From Osedax frankpressi (Eukaryota; Annelida; Polychaeta; Sabellida; Siboglinidae), in NCBI GenBank assembly GCA_964035775.1, contig OZ038314.1, positions 4,621,275 through 4,685,274 on the forward strand: DNA of 64,000 bases, written 5' to 3'. Both the position numbers and the translations under genes were made by a program. The number at the start of each line of letters is the position of its first letter. The first letter of the stretch is position 1. Below, one piece after another: positions 15,031 to 29,864 of the stretch. Below the pieces are notes generated by a model. That model saw only the letters and a list, made by a program, of their open reading frames with translations, did no database searches and was not told the DNA's origin.

Positions 15031-18000
15031 CCATAAATGAAAAAACTATAAATTAAATAACTATAACTTAAATAACTATAATTTAATAACTATAACTTAA
15101 ATAACTATAACTTAACTAACGATAACTTAATTAACTATAACTTAAATAACTATAAATTAAATAACTAAACTTAAATTACTATAACTTAAATTACTATTAA
15201 TTAAATAACTATAACTTAAATAACTATAACTTAAATAACTATAACTTAAATAACTATAACTTAAATAACTATAAATTAAATAACTATAAATTAAATAACT
15301 ATAACTTAAATAACTATAACTTAAATAACTATAACTTAAATAACTATAACTTAAATAACTATAACTTAAATAACTATTAATTAAATAACTATAACTTAAA
15401 TAACTATAACTTAAATAACTATAACTTAAATAACTATAACTTAAATAACTATTAATTAAATAACTATAACTTAAATAACTATAACTTAAATAACTATAAC
15501 TTAAATAACTATAACTTAAATAACTATAACTTAAATAACTATAACTTAAATAACTATAACTTAAATAACTATAACTTAAATAACTATAACTTAAATAACT
15601 ATAAATTAAATAACTATAACTTAAATAACTATAACTTAAATAACTATAACTTAAATATCTATAACTTAAATAACTATAACTTAAATATCTATAACTTAAA
15701 TAACTATAACTTAAATAACTATTAATTAAATAACTATAACTTAAATAACTATAACTTAAATAACTATAACTTAAATAACTATAACTTAAATAACTATAAC
15801 TTAAATAACTATTAATTAAATAACTATAACTTAAATAACTATAACTTAAATAACTATAACTTAAATAACTATAACTTAAATAACTATAACTTAAATAACC
15901 ATAAATGAAAAAACTATAAATTAAATAACTATAACTTAAATAACTATAATTTAATAACTATAACTTAAATAACTATAACTTAACTAACGATAACTTAATT
16001 AACTATAACTTAAATAACTATAAATTAAATTACTAGTAATTAAATAACTATAACTTAAATTACTAGTAATTAAATAACTATAACTTAAATAACTATAACT
16101 TAAATAACTATAACTTAAATAACTATAAATTAAATAACTATAAATTAAATAACTATAACTTAAATAACTATAACTTAAATAACTATAAATTAAATAACTA
16201 AACTTAAATTACTATAACTTAAATTACTATTAATTAAATAACTATAACGTAAATAACTATAACTTAAATAACTATAACTTAAATAACTATAACTTAAATA
16301 ACTATAAATTAAATAACTATAAATTAAATAACTATAACTTAAATAACTATAACTTAAATAACTATAACTTAAATAACTATAACTTAAATAACTATAACTT
16401 AAATAACTATTAATTAAATAACTATAACTTAAATAACTATAACTTAAATAACTATAACTTAAATAACCATAAATGAAAAAACTATAAATTAAATAACTAT
16501 AACTTAAATAACTATAATTTAATAACTATAACTTAAATAACTATAACTTAACTAACGATAACTTAATTAACTATAACTTAAATAACTATAAATTAAATAA
16601 CTAAACTTAAATTACTATAACTTAAATTACTATTAATTAAATAACTATAACTTAAATAACTATAACTTAAATAACTATAACTTAAATAACTATAACTTAA
16701 ATAACTATAAATTAAATAACTATAAATTAAATAACTATAACTTAAATAACTATAACTTAAATAACTATAACTTAAATAACTATAACTTAAATAACTATAA
16801 CTTAAATAACTATAACTTAAATAACTATTAATTAAATAACTATAACTTAAATAACTATAACTTAAATAACTATAACTTAAATAACTATAACTTAAATAAC
16901 TATTAATTAAATAACTATAACTTAAATAACTATAACTTAAATAACTATAACTTAAATAACTATAACTTAAATAACTATAACTTAAATAACTATAACTTAA
17001 ATAACTATAACTTAAATAACTATAACTTAAATAACTATAAATTAAATAACTATAACTTAAATAACTATAACTTAAATAACTATAACTTAAATATCTATAA
17101 CTTAAATAACTATAACTTAAATATCTATAACTTAAATAACTATAACTTAAATAACTATTAATTAAATAACTATAACTTAAATAACTATAACTTAAATAAC
17201 TATAACTTAAATAACTATAACTTAAATAACTATAACTTAAATAACTATTAATTAAATAACTATAACTTAAATAACTATAACTTAAATAACTATAACTTAA
17301 ATAACTATAACTTAAATAACTATAACTTAAATAACCATAAATGAAAAAACTATAAATTAAATAACTATAACTTAAATAACTATAATTTAATAACTATAAC
17401 TTAAATAACTATAACTTAACTAACGATAACTTAATTAACTATAACTTAAATAACTATAAATTAAATTACTAGTAATTAAATAACTATAACTTAAATTACT
17501 AGTAATTAAATAACTATAACTTAAATAACTATAACTTAAATAACTATAACTTAAATAACTATAAATTAAATAACTATAAATTAAATAACTATAACTTAAA
17601 TAACTATAACTTAAATAACTATAACTTAAATAACTATAACTTAAATAACTATAACTTAAATAACTATTAATTAAATAACTATAACTTAAATAACTATAAC
17701 TTAAATAACTATAACTTAAATAACTATAACTTAACTAACGATAACTTAATTAACTATAACTTAAATAACTATAAATTAAATAACTAAACTTAAATTACTA
17801 TAACTTAAATTACTATTAATTAAATAACTATAACTTAAATAACTATAACTTAAATAACTATAACTTAAATAACTATAACTTAAATAACTATAAATTAAAT
17901 AACTATAAATTAAATAACTATAACTTAAATAACTATAACTTAAATAACTATAACTTAAATAACTATAACTTAAATAACTATAACTTAAATAACTATAACT

Positions 18001-18690
18001 TAAATAACTATTAATTAAATAACTATAACTTAAATAACTATAACTTAAATAACTATAACTTAAATAACTATAACTTAAATAACTATTAATTAAATAACTA
18101 TAACTTAAATAACTATAACTTAAATAACTATAACTTAAATAACTATAACTTAAATAACTATAACTTAAATAACTATAACTTAAATAACTATAACTTAAAT
18201 AACTATAACTTAAATAACTATAAATTAAATAACTATAACTTAAATAACTATAACTTAAATAACTATAACTTAAATATCTATAACTTAAATAACTATAACT
18301 TAAATATCTATAACTTAAATAACTATAACTTAAATAACTATTAATTAAATAACTATAACTTAAATAACTATAACTTAAATAACTATAACTTAAATAACTA
18401 TAACTTAAATAACTATAACTTAAATAACTATTAATTAAATAACTATAACTTAAATAACTATAACTTAAATAACTATAACTTAAATAACTATAACTTAAAT
18501 AACTATAACTTAAATAACCATAAATGAAAAAACTATAAATTAAATAACTATAACTTAAATAACTATAATTTAATAACTATAACTTAAATAACTATAACTT
18601 AACTAACGATAACTTAATTAACTATAACTTAAATAACTATAAATTAAATTACTAGTAATTAAATAACTATAACTTAAATTACTAGTAATT
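15031..18690 (+). repeat. 1,436-bp tandem higher-order repeat
   Basis: M1 blocks at 15031 and 16467, and again at 15899 and 17335, are each exactly 1,436 bp apart, so two full copies lie in tandem. A third M1 at 18518 follows after 1,183 bp, that is, a copy shortened by 253 bp. Each copy carries a pair of ATTACTAGTAAT palindromes and two nearby units with the AAATATCTATAAC change, found together only here. The high similarity between copies suggests recent duplication. Confidence 0.9.
16029..16070. repeat. Paired 12-bp palindrome ATTACTAGTAAT
   Basis: Two perfect palindromes, ATTACTAGTAAT, start exactly 30 bp (two units) apart at 16029-16040 and 16059-16070. The same pair recurs at 17465-17476 and 17495-17506, and at 18648-18659 and 18678-18689. 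They derive from the common ACTATTAATT variant by a T-to-G change that produces ACTAGT. I saw them nowhere else in the window, so they are private to the 1,436-bp repeat. A protein-binding role is possible but not supported. Confidence 0.9.
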
Positions 18691-19660
18691 AAATAACTAT
18701 AACTTAAATAACTATAACTTAAATAACTATAACTTAAATAACTATAAATTAAATAACTATAAATTAAATAACTATAACTTAAATAACTATAACTTAAATA
18801 ACTATAACTTAAATAACTATAACTTAAATAACTATAACTTAAATAACTATTAATTAAATAACTATAACTTAAATAACTATAACTTAAATAACTATAACTT
18901 AAATAACTATAACTTAAATAACTATAACTTAAATAACTATAACTTAAATAACTATAACTTAAATAACTATAACTTAAATAACTATAACTTAAATAACTAT
19001 AACTTAAATAACTATAACTTAAATAACTATAACTTAAATAACTATAACTTAAATAACTATAACTTAAATAACTATAACTTAAATAACTATAACTTAAATA
19101 ACTATAATTTAAATAACTATAATAACTATAAATTAAATAACTATAAATTAAATAACTATAAATTAAATAACTATAAATTAAATAACTATAAATTAAATAA
19201 CTATAAATTAAATAACTATAAATTAAATAACTATAACTTAAATAAATATAATTTAATAACTATAACTTAAATAACTATAACTTAAATAACTATAAATTAA
19301 ATAACTATTAATTAAATAACTATAACTTAAATAAATATCACTTAAATAGCTATAATATAATAACTATAACTTAAATAACTAAAACTTAAATAATTATAAT
19401 ATAATAACTATAAATTAAATGAATATATCTTAAATAACTATAACTTAAATAAATATTATATAATAACTATAACTTAAATAACTATAACTTAAATAACTAT
19501 AAATTAAATAACTAAACTTAAATTACTATAAATTAAATTACTATTAATTAAATAACTATAACTTAAATAACTATAACTTAAATAACTATAACTTAAATAA
19601 CTATAACTTAAATAACTATAAATTAAATAACTATAAATTAAATAACTATAACTTAAATAA
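18691..19660 (+). repeat. Canonical run, 7-unit K array and one M2
   Basis: A long homogeneous canonical run (about 18.85-19.12 kb) leads into a 7-unit K array (19124-19228), then an M2 block (19333) with one changed base (AAATGAATATATC). This is a single copy of the usual canonical, K, M2 order, between the 1,436-bp repeat and the 1,836-bp duplication. No gene is seen. Confidence 0.85.
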
Positions 19661-21090
19661 CTATAACTTAAATAACTATAACTTAAATAACTATAACTTA
19701 AATAACTATAACTTAAATAACTATTAATTAAATAACTATAACTTAAATAACTATAACTTAAATAACTATAACTTAAATAACTATAACTTAAATAACTATA
19801 ACTTAAATAACTATTAATTAAATAACTATAACTTAAATAACTATAACTTAAATAACTATAACTTAAATAACTATAACTTAAATAACTATAACTTAAATAA
19901 CTATAAATTAAATAACTATAACTTAAATAACTATAACTTAAATAACTATAACTTAAATAACTATAACTTAAATAACTATAACTTAAATAACTATAAATTA
20001 AATAACTAAACTTAAATTACTATAACTTAAATTATTATTAATTAAATAACTATAACTTAAATAACTATAACTTAAATAACTATAACTTAAATAACTATAA
20101 CTTAAATAACTATAACTTAAATAACTATAACTTAAATAACTATAAATTAAATAACTATAAATTAAATAACTATAACTTAAATAACTATAACTTAAATAAC
20201 TATAACTTAAATAACTATAACTTAAATAACTATAACTTAAATAACTATAAATTAAATAACTAAACTTAAATTACTATAACTTAAATTACTATTAATTAAA
20301 TAACTATAACTTAAATAACTATAACTTAAATAACTATAACTTAAATAACTATAACTTAAATAACTATAAATTAAATAACTATAAATTAAATAACTATAAC
20401 TTAAATAACTATAACTTAAATAACTATAACTTAAATAACTATAACTTAAATAACTATAACTTAAATAACTATAACTTAAATAACTATTAATTAAATAACT
20501 ATAACTTAAATAACTATAACTTAAATAACTATAACTTAAATAACTATAACTTAAATAACTATAACTTAAATAACTATAACTTAAATAACTATAACTTAAA
20601 TAACTATTAATTAAATAACTATAACTTAAATAACTATAACTTAAATAACTATAACTTAAATAACTATAACTTAAATAACTATAACTTAAATAACTATAAC
20701 TTAAATAACTATAACTTAAATAACTATAAATTAAATAACTATAACTTAAATAACTATAACTTAAATAACTATAACTTAAATAACTATAACTTAAATAACT
20801 ATAACTTAAATAACTATTAATTAAATAACTATAACTTAAATAACTATAACTTAAATAACTATAACTTAAATAACTATAACTTAAATAACTATAACTTAAA
20901 TAACTATAACTTAAATAACTATAACTTAAATAACTATAACTTAAATAACTATAACTTAAATAACTATAACTTAAATAACTATAACTTAAATAACTATAAC
21001 TTAAATAACTATAACTTAAATAACTATAACTTAAATAACTATAACTTAAATAACTATAACTTAAATAACTATAATTTAAATAACTATAAT

Positions 21091-21465
21091 AACTATAAAT
21101 TAAATAACTATAAATTAAATAACTATAAATTAAATAACTATAAATTAAATAACTATAAATTAAATAACTATAAATTAAATAACTATAAATTAAATAACTA
21201 TAAATTAAATAACTATAAATTAAATAACTATAAATTAAATAACTATAAATTAAATAACTATAAATTAAATAACTATACATTAAATAACTATAAATTAAAT
21301 AACTATAAATTAAATAACTATACATTAAATAACTATAAATTAAATAACTATAAATTAAATAACTATAAATTAAATAACTATAAATTAAATAACTATAAAT
21401 TAAATAACTATAAATTAAATAACTATAAATTAAATAACTATAAATTAAATAACTATAAATTAAAT
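21091..21465 (+). repeat. K array, 25 units
   Basis: Twenty-five 15-bp units of AACTATAAATTAAAT. Two units near 21,275 and 21,320 read ACTATACATT instead of ACTATAAATT. This TACATT pair is shared with the K arrays at 22912, 26329 and 29460 and marks them as one sublineage. Confidence 0.93.
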
Positions 21466-22911
21466 AACTATAACTTAAATAAATATAATTTAATAACTAT
21501 AACTTAAATAACTATAACTTAAATAACTATAACTTAAATAACTATAACTTAAATAACTATTAATTAAATAACTATAACTTAAATAACTATAACTTAAATA
21601 ACTATAACTTAAATAACTATAACTTAAATAACTATAACTTAAATAACTATTAATTAAATAACTATAACTTAAATAACTATAACTTAAATAACTATAACTT
21701 AAATAACTATAACTTAAATAACTATAACTTAAATAACTATAAATTAAATAACTATAACTTAAATAACTATAACTTAAATAACTATAACTTAAATAACTAT
21801 AACTTAAATAACTATAACTTAAATAACTATAAATTAAATAACTAAACTTAAATTACTATAACTTAAATTATTATTAATTAAATAACTATAACTTAAATAA
21901 CTATAACTTAAATAACTATAACTTAAATAACTATAACTTAAATAACTATAACTTAAATAACTATAACTTAAATAACTATAAATTAAATAACTATAAATTA
22001 AATAACTATAACTTAAATAACTATAACTTAAATAACTATAACTTAAATAACTATAACTTAAATAACTATAACTTAAATAACTATAAATTAAATAACTAAA
22101 CTTAAATTACTATAACTTAAATTACTATTAATTAAATAACTATAACTTAAATAACTATAACTTAAATAACTATAACTTAAATAACTATAACTTAAATAAC
22201 TATAAATTAAATAACTATAAATTAAATAACTATAACTTAAATAACTATAACTTAAATAACTATAACTTAAATAACTATAACTTAAATAACTATAACTTAA
22301 ATAACTATAACTTAAATAACTATTAATTAAATAACTATAACTTAAATAACTATAACTTAAATAACTATAACTTAAATAACTATAACTTAAATAACTATAA
22401 CTTAAATAACTATAACTTAAATAACTATAACTTAAATAACTATTAATTAAATAACTATAACTTAAATAACTATAACTTAAATAACTATAACTTAAATAAC
22501 TATAACTTAAATAACTATAACTTAAATAACTATAACTTAAATAACTATAAATTAAATAACTATAACTTAAATAACTATAACTTAAATAACTATAACTTAA
22601 ATAACTATAACTTAAATAACTATAACTTAAATAACTATTAATTAAATAACTATAACTTAAATAACTATAACTTAAATAACTATAACTTAAATAACTATAA
22701 CTTAAATAACTATAACTTAAATAACTATAACTTAAATAACTATAACTTAAATAACTATAACTTAAATAACTATAACTTAAATAACTATAACTTAAATAAC
22801 TATAACTTAAATAACTATAACTTAAATAACTATAACTTAAATAACTATAACTTAAATAACTATAACTTAAATAACTATAACTTAAATAACTATAATTTAA
22901 ATAACTATAAT

Positions 22912-23286
22912 AACTATAAATTAAATAACTATAAATTAAATAACTATAAATTAAATAACTATAAATTAAATAACTATAAATTAAATAACTATAAATTAAA
23001 TAACTATAAATTAAATAACTATAAATTAAATAACTATAAATTAAATAACTATAAATTAAATAACTATAAATTAAATAACTATAAATTAAATAACTATACA
23101 TTAAATAACTATAAATTAAATAACTATAAATTAAATAACTATACATTAAATAACTATAAATTAAATAACTATAAATTAAATAACTATAAATTAAATAACT
23201 ATAAATTAAATAACTATAAATTAAATAACTATAAATTAAATAACTATAAATTAAATAACTATAAATTAAATAACTATAAATTAAAT
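22912..23286 (+). repeat. K array, 25 units (duplicate of 21091-21465)
   Basis: Same length and same TACATT pair as the array 1.8 kb upstream. Unlike that array, it is followed through the usual AACTTAAATAAATATAATTT exit into an M2 block at 23391. The M2 at this point belongs to the outer end of the duplicated segment. Confidence 0.93.
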
Positions 23287-26200
23287 AACTATAACTTAAA
23301 TAAATATAATTTAATAACTATAACTTAAATAACTATAACTTAAATAACTATAAATTAAATAACTATTAATTAAATAACTATAACTTAAATAAATATCACT
23401 TAAATAGCTATAATATAATAACTATAACTTAAATAACTAAAACTTAAATAATTATAATATAATAACTATAAATTAAATAAATATATCTTAAATAACTATA
23501 ACTTAAATAAATATTATATAATAACTATAACTTAAATAACTATAACTTAAATAACTATAAATTAAATAACTAAACTTAAATTACTATAACTTAAATTACT
23601 ATTAATTAAATAACTATAACTTAAATAACTATAACTTAAATAACTATAACTTAAATAACTATAACTTAAATAACTATAAATTAAATAACTATAAATTAAA
23701 TAACTATAACTTAAATAACTATAACTTAAATAACTATAACTTAAATAACTATAACTTAAATAACTATAACTTAAATAACTATTAATTAAATAACTATAAC
23801 TTAAATAACTATAACTTAAATAACTATAACTTAAATAACTATAACTTAAATAACTATAACTTAAATAACTATTAATTAAATAACTATAACTTAAATAACT
23901 ATAACTTAAATAACTATAACTTAAATAACTATAACTTAAATAACTATTAATTAAATAACTATAACTTAAATAACTATAACTTAAATAACTATAACTTAAA
24001 TAACTATAACTTAAATAACTATAACTTAAATAACTATAAATTAAATAACTATAACTTAAATAACTATAAATTAAATAACTATAACTTAAATAACTATAAC
24101 TTAAATAACTATAACTTAAATAACTATAACTTAAATAACTATAACTTAAATAACTATTAATTAAATAACTATAACTTAAATAACTATAACTTAAATAACT
24201 ATAACTTAAATAACTATAACTTAAATAACTATAACTTAAATAACTATAACTTAAATAACTATAACTTAAATAACTATAAATTAAATAACTATAACTTAAA
24301 TAACTATAACTTAAATAACTATAACTTAAATAACTATAACTTAAATAACTATAACTTAAATAACTATTAATTAAATAACTATAACTTAAATAACTATAAC
24401 TTAAATAACTATAACTTAAATAACTATAACTTAAATAACTATAACTTAAATAACTATAACTTAAATAACTATAAATTAAATAACTATAACTTAAATAACT
24501 ATAACTTAAATAACTATAACTTAAATAACTATAACTTAAATAAATATAATTTAATAACTATAACTTAAATAACTATAACTTAAATAACTATAAATTAAAT
24601 AACTATTAATTAAATAACTATAACTTAAATAAATATCACTTAAATAGCTATAATATAATAACTATAACTTAAATAACTAAAACTTAAATAATTATAATAT
24701 AATAACTATAAATTAAATAAATATATCTTAAATAACTATAACTTAAATAAATATTATATAATAACTATAACTTAAATAACTATAATTTAAATAACTATAA
24801 ATTAAATAACTAAACTTAAATTACTATAACTTAAATTACTATTAATTAAATAACTATAACTTAAATAACTATAACTTAAATAACTATAACTTAAATAACT
24901 ATAACTTAAATAACTATAAATTAAATAACTATAAATTAAATAACTATAACTTAAATAACTATAACTTAAATAACTATAACTTAAATAACTATAACTTAAA
25001 TAACTATAACTTAAATAACTATTAATTAAATAACTATAACTTAAATAACTATAACTTAAATAACTATAACTTAAATAACTATAACTTAAATAACTATAAC
25101 TTAAATAACTATAAATTAAATAACTATAACTTAAATAACTATAACTTAAATAACTATAACTTAAATAACTATAACTTAAATAACTATAACTTAAATAACT
25201 ATAAATTAAATAACTAAACTTAAATTACTATAACTTAAATTATTATTAATTAAATAACTATAACTTAAATAACTATAACTTAAATAACTATAACTTAAAT
25301 AACTATAACTTAAATAACTATAACTTAAATAACTATAACTTAAATAACTATAAATTAAATAACTATAAATTAAATAACTATAACTTAAATAACTATAACT
25401 TAAATAACTATAACTTAAATAACTATAACTTAAATAACTATAACTTAAATAACTATAAATTAAATAACTAAACTTAAATTACTATAACTTAAATTACTAT
25501 TAATTAAATAACTATAACTTAAATAACTATAACTTAAATAACTATAACTTAAATAACTATAACTTAAATAACTATAAATTAAATAACTATAAATTAAATA
25601 ACTATAACTTAAATAACTATAACTTAAATAACTATAACTTAAATAACTATAACTTAAATAACTATAACTTAAATAACTATAACTTAAATAACTATTAATT
25701 AAATAACTATAACTTAAATAACTATAACTTAAATAACTATAACTTAAATAACTATAACTTAAATAACTATAACTTAAATAACTATAACTTAAATAACTAT
25801 AACTTAAATAACTATTAATTAAATAACTATAACTTAAATAACTATAACTTAAATAACTATAACTTAAATAACTATAACTTAAATAACTATAACTTAAATA
25901 ACTATAACTTAAATAACTATAACTTAAATAACTATAACTTAAATAACTATAAATTAAATAACTATAACTTAAATAACTATAACTTAAATAACTATAACTT
26001 AAATAACTATAACTTAAATAACTATAACTTAAATAACTATTAATTAAATAACTATAACTTAAATAACTATAACTTAAATAACTATAACTTAAATAACTAT
26101 AACTTAAATAACTATAACTTAAATAACTATAACTTAAATAACTATAACTTAAATAACTATAACTTAAATAACTATAACTTAAATAACTATAACTTAAATA

Positions 26201-26328
26201 ACTATAACTTAAATAACTATAACTTAAATAACTATAACTTAAATAACTATAACTTAAATAACTATAACTTAAATAACTATAACTTAAATAACTATAACTT
26301 AAATAACTATAATTTAAATAACTATAAT

Positions 26329-26718
26329 AACTATAAATTAAATAACTATAAATTAAATAACTATAAATTAAATAACTATAAATTAAATAACTATAAATTA
26401 AATAACTATAAATTAAATAACTATAAATTAAATAACTATAAATTAAATAACTATAAATTAAATAACTATAAATTAAATAACTATAAATTAAATAACTATA
26501 AATTAAATAACTATAAATTAAATAACTATACATTAAATAACTATAAATTAAATAACTATAAATTAAATAACTATACATTAAATAACTATAAATTAAATAA
26601 CTATAAATTAAATAACTATAAATTAAATAACTATAAATTAAATAACTATAAATTAAATAACTATAAATTAAATAACTATAAATTAAATAACTATAAATTA
26701 AATAACTATAAATTAAAT
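26329..26718 (+). repeat. K array, 26 units
   Basis: Twenty-six 15-bp units with the TACATT pair; one unit longer than the arrays at 21091 and 22912 and one shorter than that at 29460. It feeds into M2 at 26823. Confidence 0.93.
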
Positions 26719-29459
26719 AACTATAACTTAAATAAATATAATTTAATAACTATAACTTAAATAACTATAACTTAAATAACTATAAATTAAATAACTATTA
26801 ATTAAATAACTATAACTTAAATAAATATCACTTAAATAGCTATAATATAATAACTATAACTTAAATAACTAAAACTTAAATAATTATAATATAATAACTA
26901 TAAATTAAATAAATATATCTTAAATAACTATAACTTAAATAAATATTATATAATAACTATAACTTAAATAACTATAACTTAAATAACTAAAATTAAATAA
27001 CTAAACTTAAATTACTATAACTTAAATTACTATTAATTAAATAACTATAACTTAAATAACTATAACTTAAATAACTATAACTTAAATAACTATAACTTAA
27101 ATAACTATAAATTAAATAACTATAAATTAAATAACTATAACTTAAATAACTATAACTTAAATAACTATAACTTAAATAACTATAACTTAAATAACTATAA
27201 CTTAAATAACTATTAATTAAATAACTATAACTTAAATAACTATAACTTAAATAACTATAACTTAAATAACTATAACTTAAATAACTATAACTTAAATAAC
27301 TATTAATTAAATAACTATAACTTAAATAACTATAACTTAAATAACTATAACTTAAATAACTATAACTTAAATAACTATTAATTAAATAACTATAACTTAA
27401 ATAACTATAACTTAAATAACTATAACTTAAATAACTATAACTTAAATAACTATAACTTAAATAACTATAAATTAAATAACTATAACTTAAATAACTATAA
27501 ATTAAATAACTATAACTTAAATAACTATAACTTAAATAACTATAACTTAAATAACTATAACTTAAATAACTATAACTTAAATAACTATAACTTAAATAAC
27601 TATAAATTAAATAACTATAACTTAAATAACTATAACTTAAATAACTATAACTTAAATAACTATAACTTAAATAAATATAATTTAATAACTATAACTTAAA
27701 TAACTATAACTTAAATAACTATAAATTAAATAACTATTAATTAAATAACTATAACTTAAATAAATATCACTTAAATAGCTATAATATAATAACTATAACT
27801 TAAATAACTAAAACTTAAATAATTATAATATAATAACTATAAATTAAATAAATATATCTTAAATAACTATAACTTAAATAAATATTATATAATAACTATA
27901 ACTTAAATAACTATAATTTAAATAACTATAAATTAAATAACTAAACTTAAATTACTATAACTTAAATTACTATTAATTAAATAACTATAACTTAAATAAC
28001 TATAACTTAAATAACTATAACTTAAATAACTATAACTTAAATAACTATAAATTAAATAACTATAAATTAAATAACTATAACTTAAATAACTATAACTTAA
28101 ATAACTATAACTTAAATAACTATAACTTAAATAACTATAACTTAAATAACTATTAATTAAATAACTATAACTTAAATAACTATAACTTAAATAACTATAA
28201 CTTAAATAACTATAACTTAAATAACTATAACTTAAATAACTATAAATTAAATAACTATAACTTAAATAACTATAACTTAAATAACTATAACTTAAATAAC
28301 TATAACTTAAATAACTATAACTTAAATAACTATAAATTAAATAACTAAACTTAAATTACTATAACTTAAATTATTATTAATTAAATAACTATAACTTAAA
28401 TAACTATAACTTAAATAACTATAACTTAAATAACTATAACTTAAATAACTATAACTTAAATAACTATAACTTAAATAACTATAAATTAAATAACTATAAA
28501 TTAAATAACTATAACTTAAATAACTATAACTTAAATAACTATAACTTAAATAACTATAACTTAAATAACTATAACTTAAATAACTATAAATTAAATAACT
28601 AAACTTAAATTACTATAACTTAAATTACTATTAATTAAATAACTATAACTTAAATAACTATAACTTAAATAACTATAACTTAAATAACTATAACTTAAAT
28701 AACTATAAATTAAATAACTATAAATTAAATAACTATAACTTAAATAACTATAACTTAAATAACTATAACTTAAATAACTATAACTTAAATAACTATAACT
28801 TAAATAACTATAACTTAAATAACTATTAATTAAATAACTATAACTTAAATAACTATAACTTAAATAACTATAACTTAAATAACTATAACTTAAATAACTA
28901 TAACTTAAATAACTATAACTTAAATAACTATAACTTAAATAACTATTAATTAAATAACTATAACTTAAATAACTATAACTTAAATAACTATAACTTAAAT
29001 AACTATAACTTAAATAACTATAACTTAAATAACTATAACTTAAATAACTATAACTTAAATAACTATAACTTAAATAACTATAAATTAAATAACTATAACT
29101 TAAATAACTATAACTTAAATAACTATAACTTAAATAACTATAACTTAAATAACTATAACTTAAATAACTATTAATTAAATAACTATAACTTAAATAACTA
29201 TAACTTAAATAACTATAACTTAAATAACTATAACTTAAATAACTATAACTTAAATAACTATAACTTAAATAACTATAACTTAAATAACTATAACTTAAAT
29301 AACTATAACTTAAATAACTATAACTTAAATAACTATAACTTAAATAACTATAACTTAAATAACTATAACTTAAATAACTATAACTTAAATAACTATAACT
29401 TAAATAACTATAACTTAAATAACTATAACTTAAATAACTATAATTTAAATAACTATAAT

Positions 29460-29864
29460 AACTATAAATTAAATAACTATAAATTAAATAACTATAAATT
29501 AAATAACTATAAATTAAATAACTATAAATTAAATAACTATAAATTAAATAACTATAAATTAAATAACTATAAATTAAATAACTATAAATTAAATAACTAT
29601 AAATTAAATAACTATAAATTAAATAACTATAAATTAAATAACTATAAATTAAATAACTATAAATTAAATAACTATACATTAAATAACTATAAATTAAATA
29701 ACTATAAATTAAATAACTATACATTAAATAACTATAAATTAAATAACTATAAATTAAATAACTATAAATTAAATAACTATAAATTAAATAACTATAAATT
29801 AAATAACTATAAATTAAATAACTATAAATTAAATAACTATAAATTAAATAACTATAAATTAAAT
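29460..29864 (+). repeat. K array, 27 units
   Basis: Twenty-seven 15-bp units with the TACATT pair near 29,675 and 29,720. Together with 25, 25 and 26 units in its relatives it forms a stepwise length series. It feeds into M2 at 29969. Confidence 0.93.

Larger units (their letters stand above)
19660..23335 (+). repeat. 1,836-bp tandem duplication (two copies)
   Basis: The private variant AAATTATTATTAATT lies at 20029 and 21865, 1,836 bp apart. TTAATTA-bearing units at 19725/21561 and 19815/21651 keep the same offset. Each copy ends in a 25-unit K array (21091-21465 and 22912-23286) containing two units with TACATT. The left limits are estimated: similarity starts near 19.66 kb and the second copy starts near 21.49 kb. 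The copies appear close to identical, although I have not aligned them base by base. Confidence 0.85.

Noticed and set aside
15031-18690. CRISPR-like array of repeats and spacers
   Set aside because: There are no unique spacers of constant length; the intervals are the same satellite. No cas genes are present.
28591-29724. Open frame of 377 codons on the minus strand encoding YSYLS/YSYLI repeats, with similar ones at 20252-21325, 22088-23146 and 25460-26578
   Set aside because: The frame stays open only because 15 is a multiple of 3 and one frame per strand has no stop in the unit. It has no non-repeat sequence, no plausible start context and no domain. Start and stop fall on common satellite variants.
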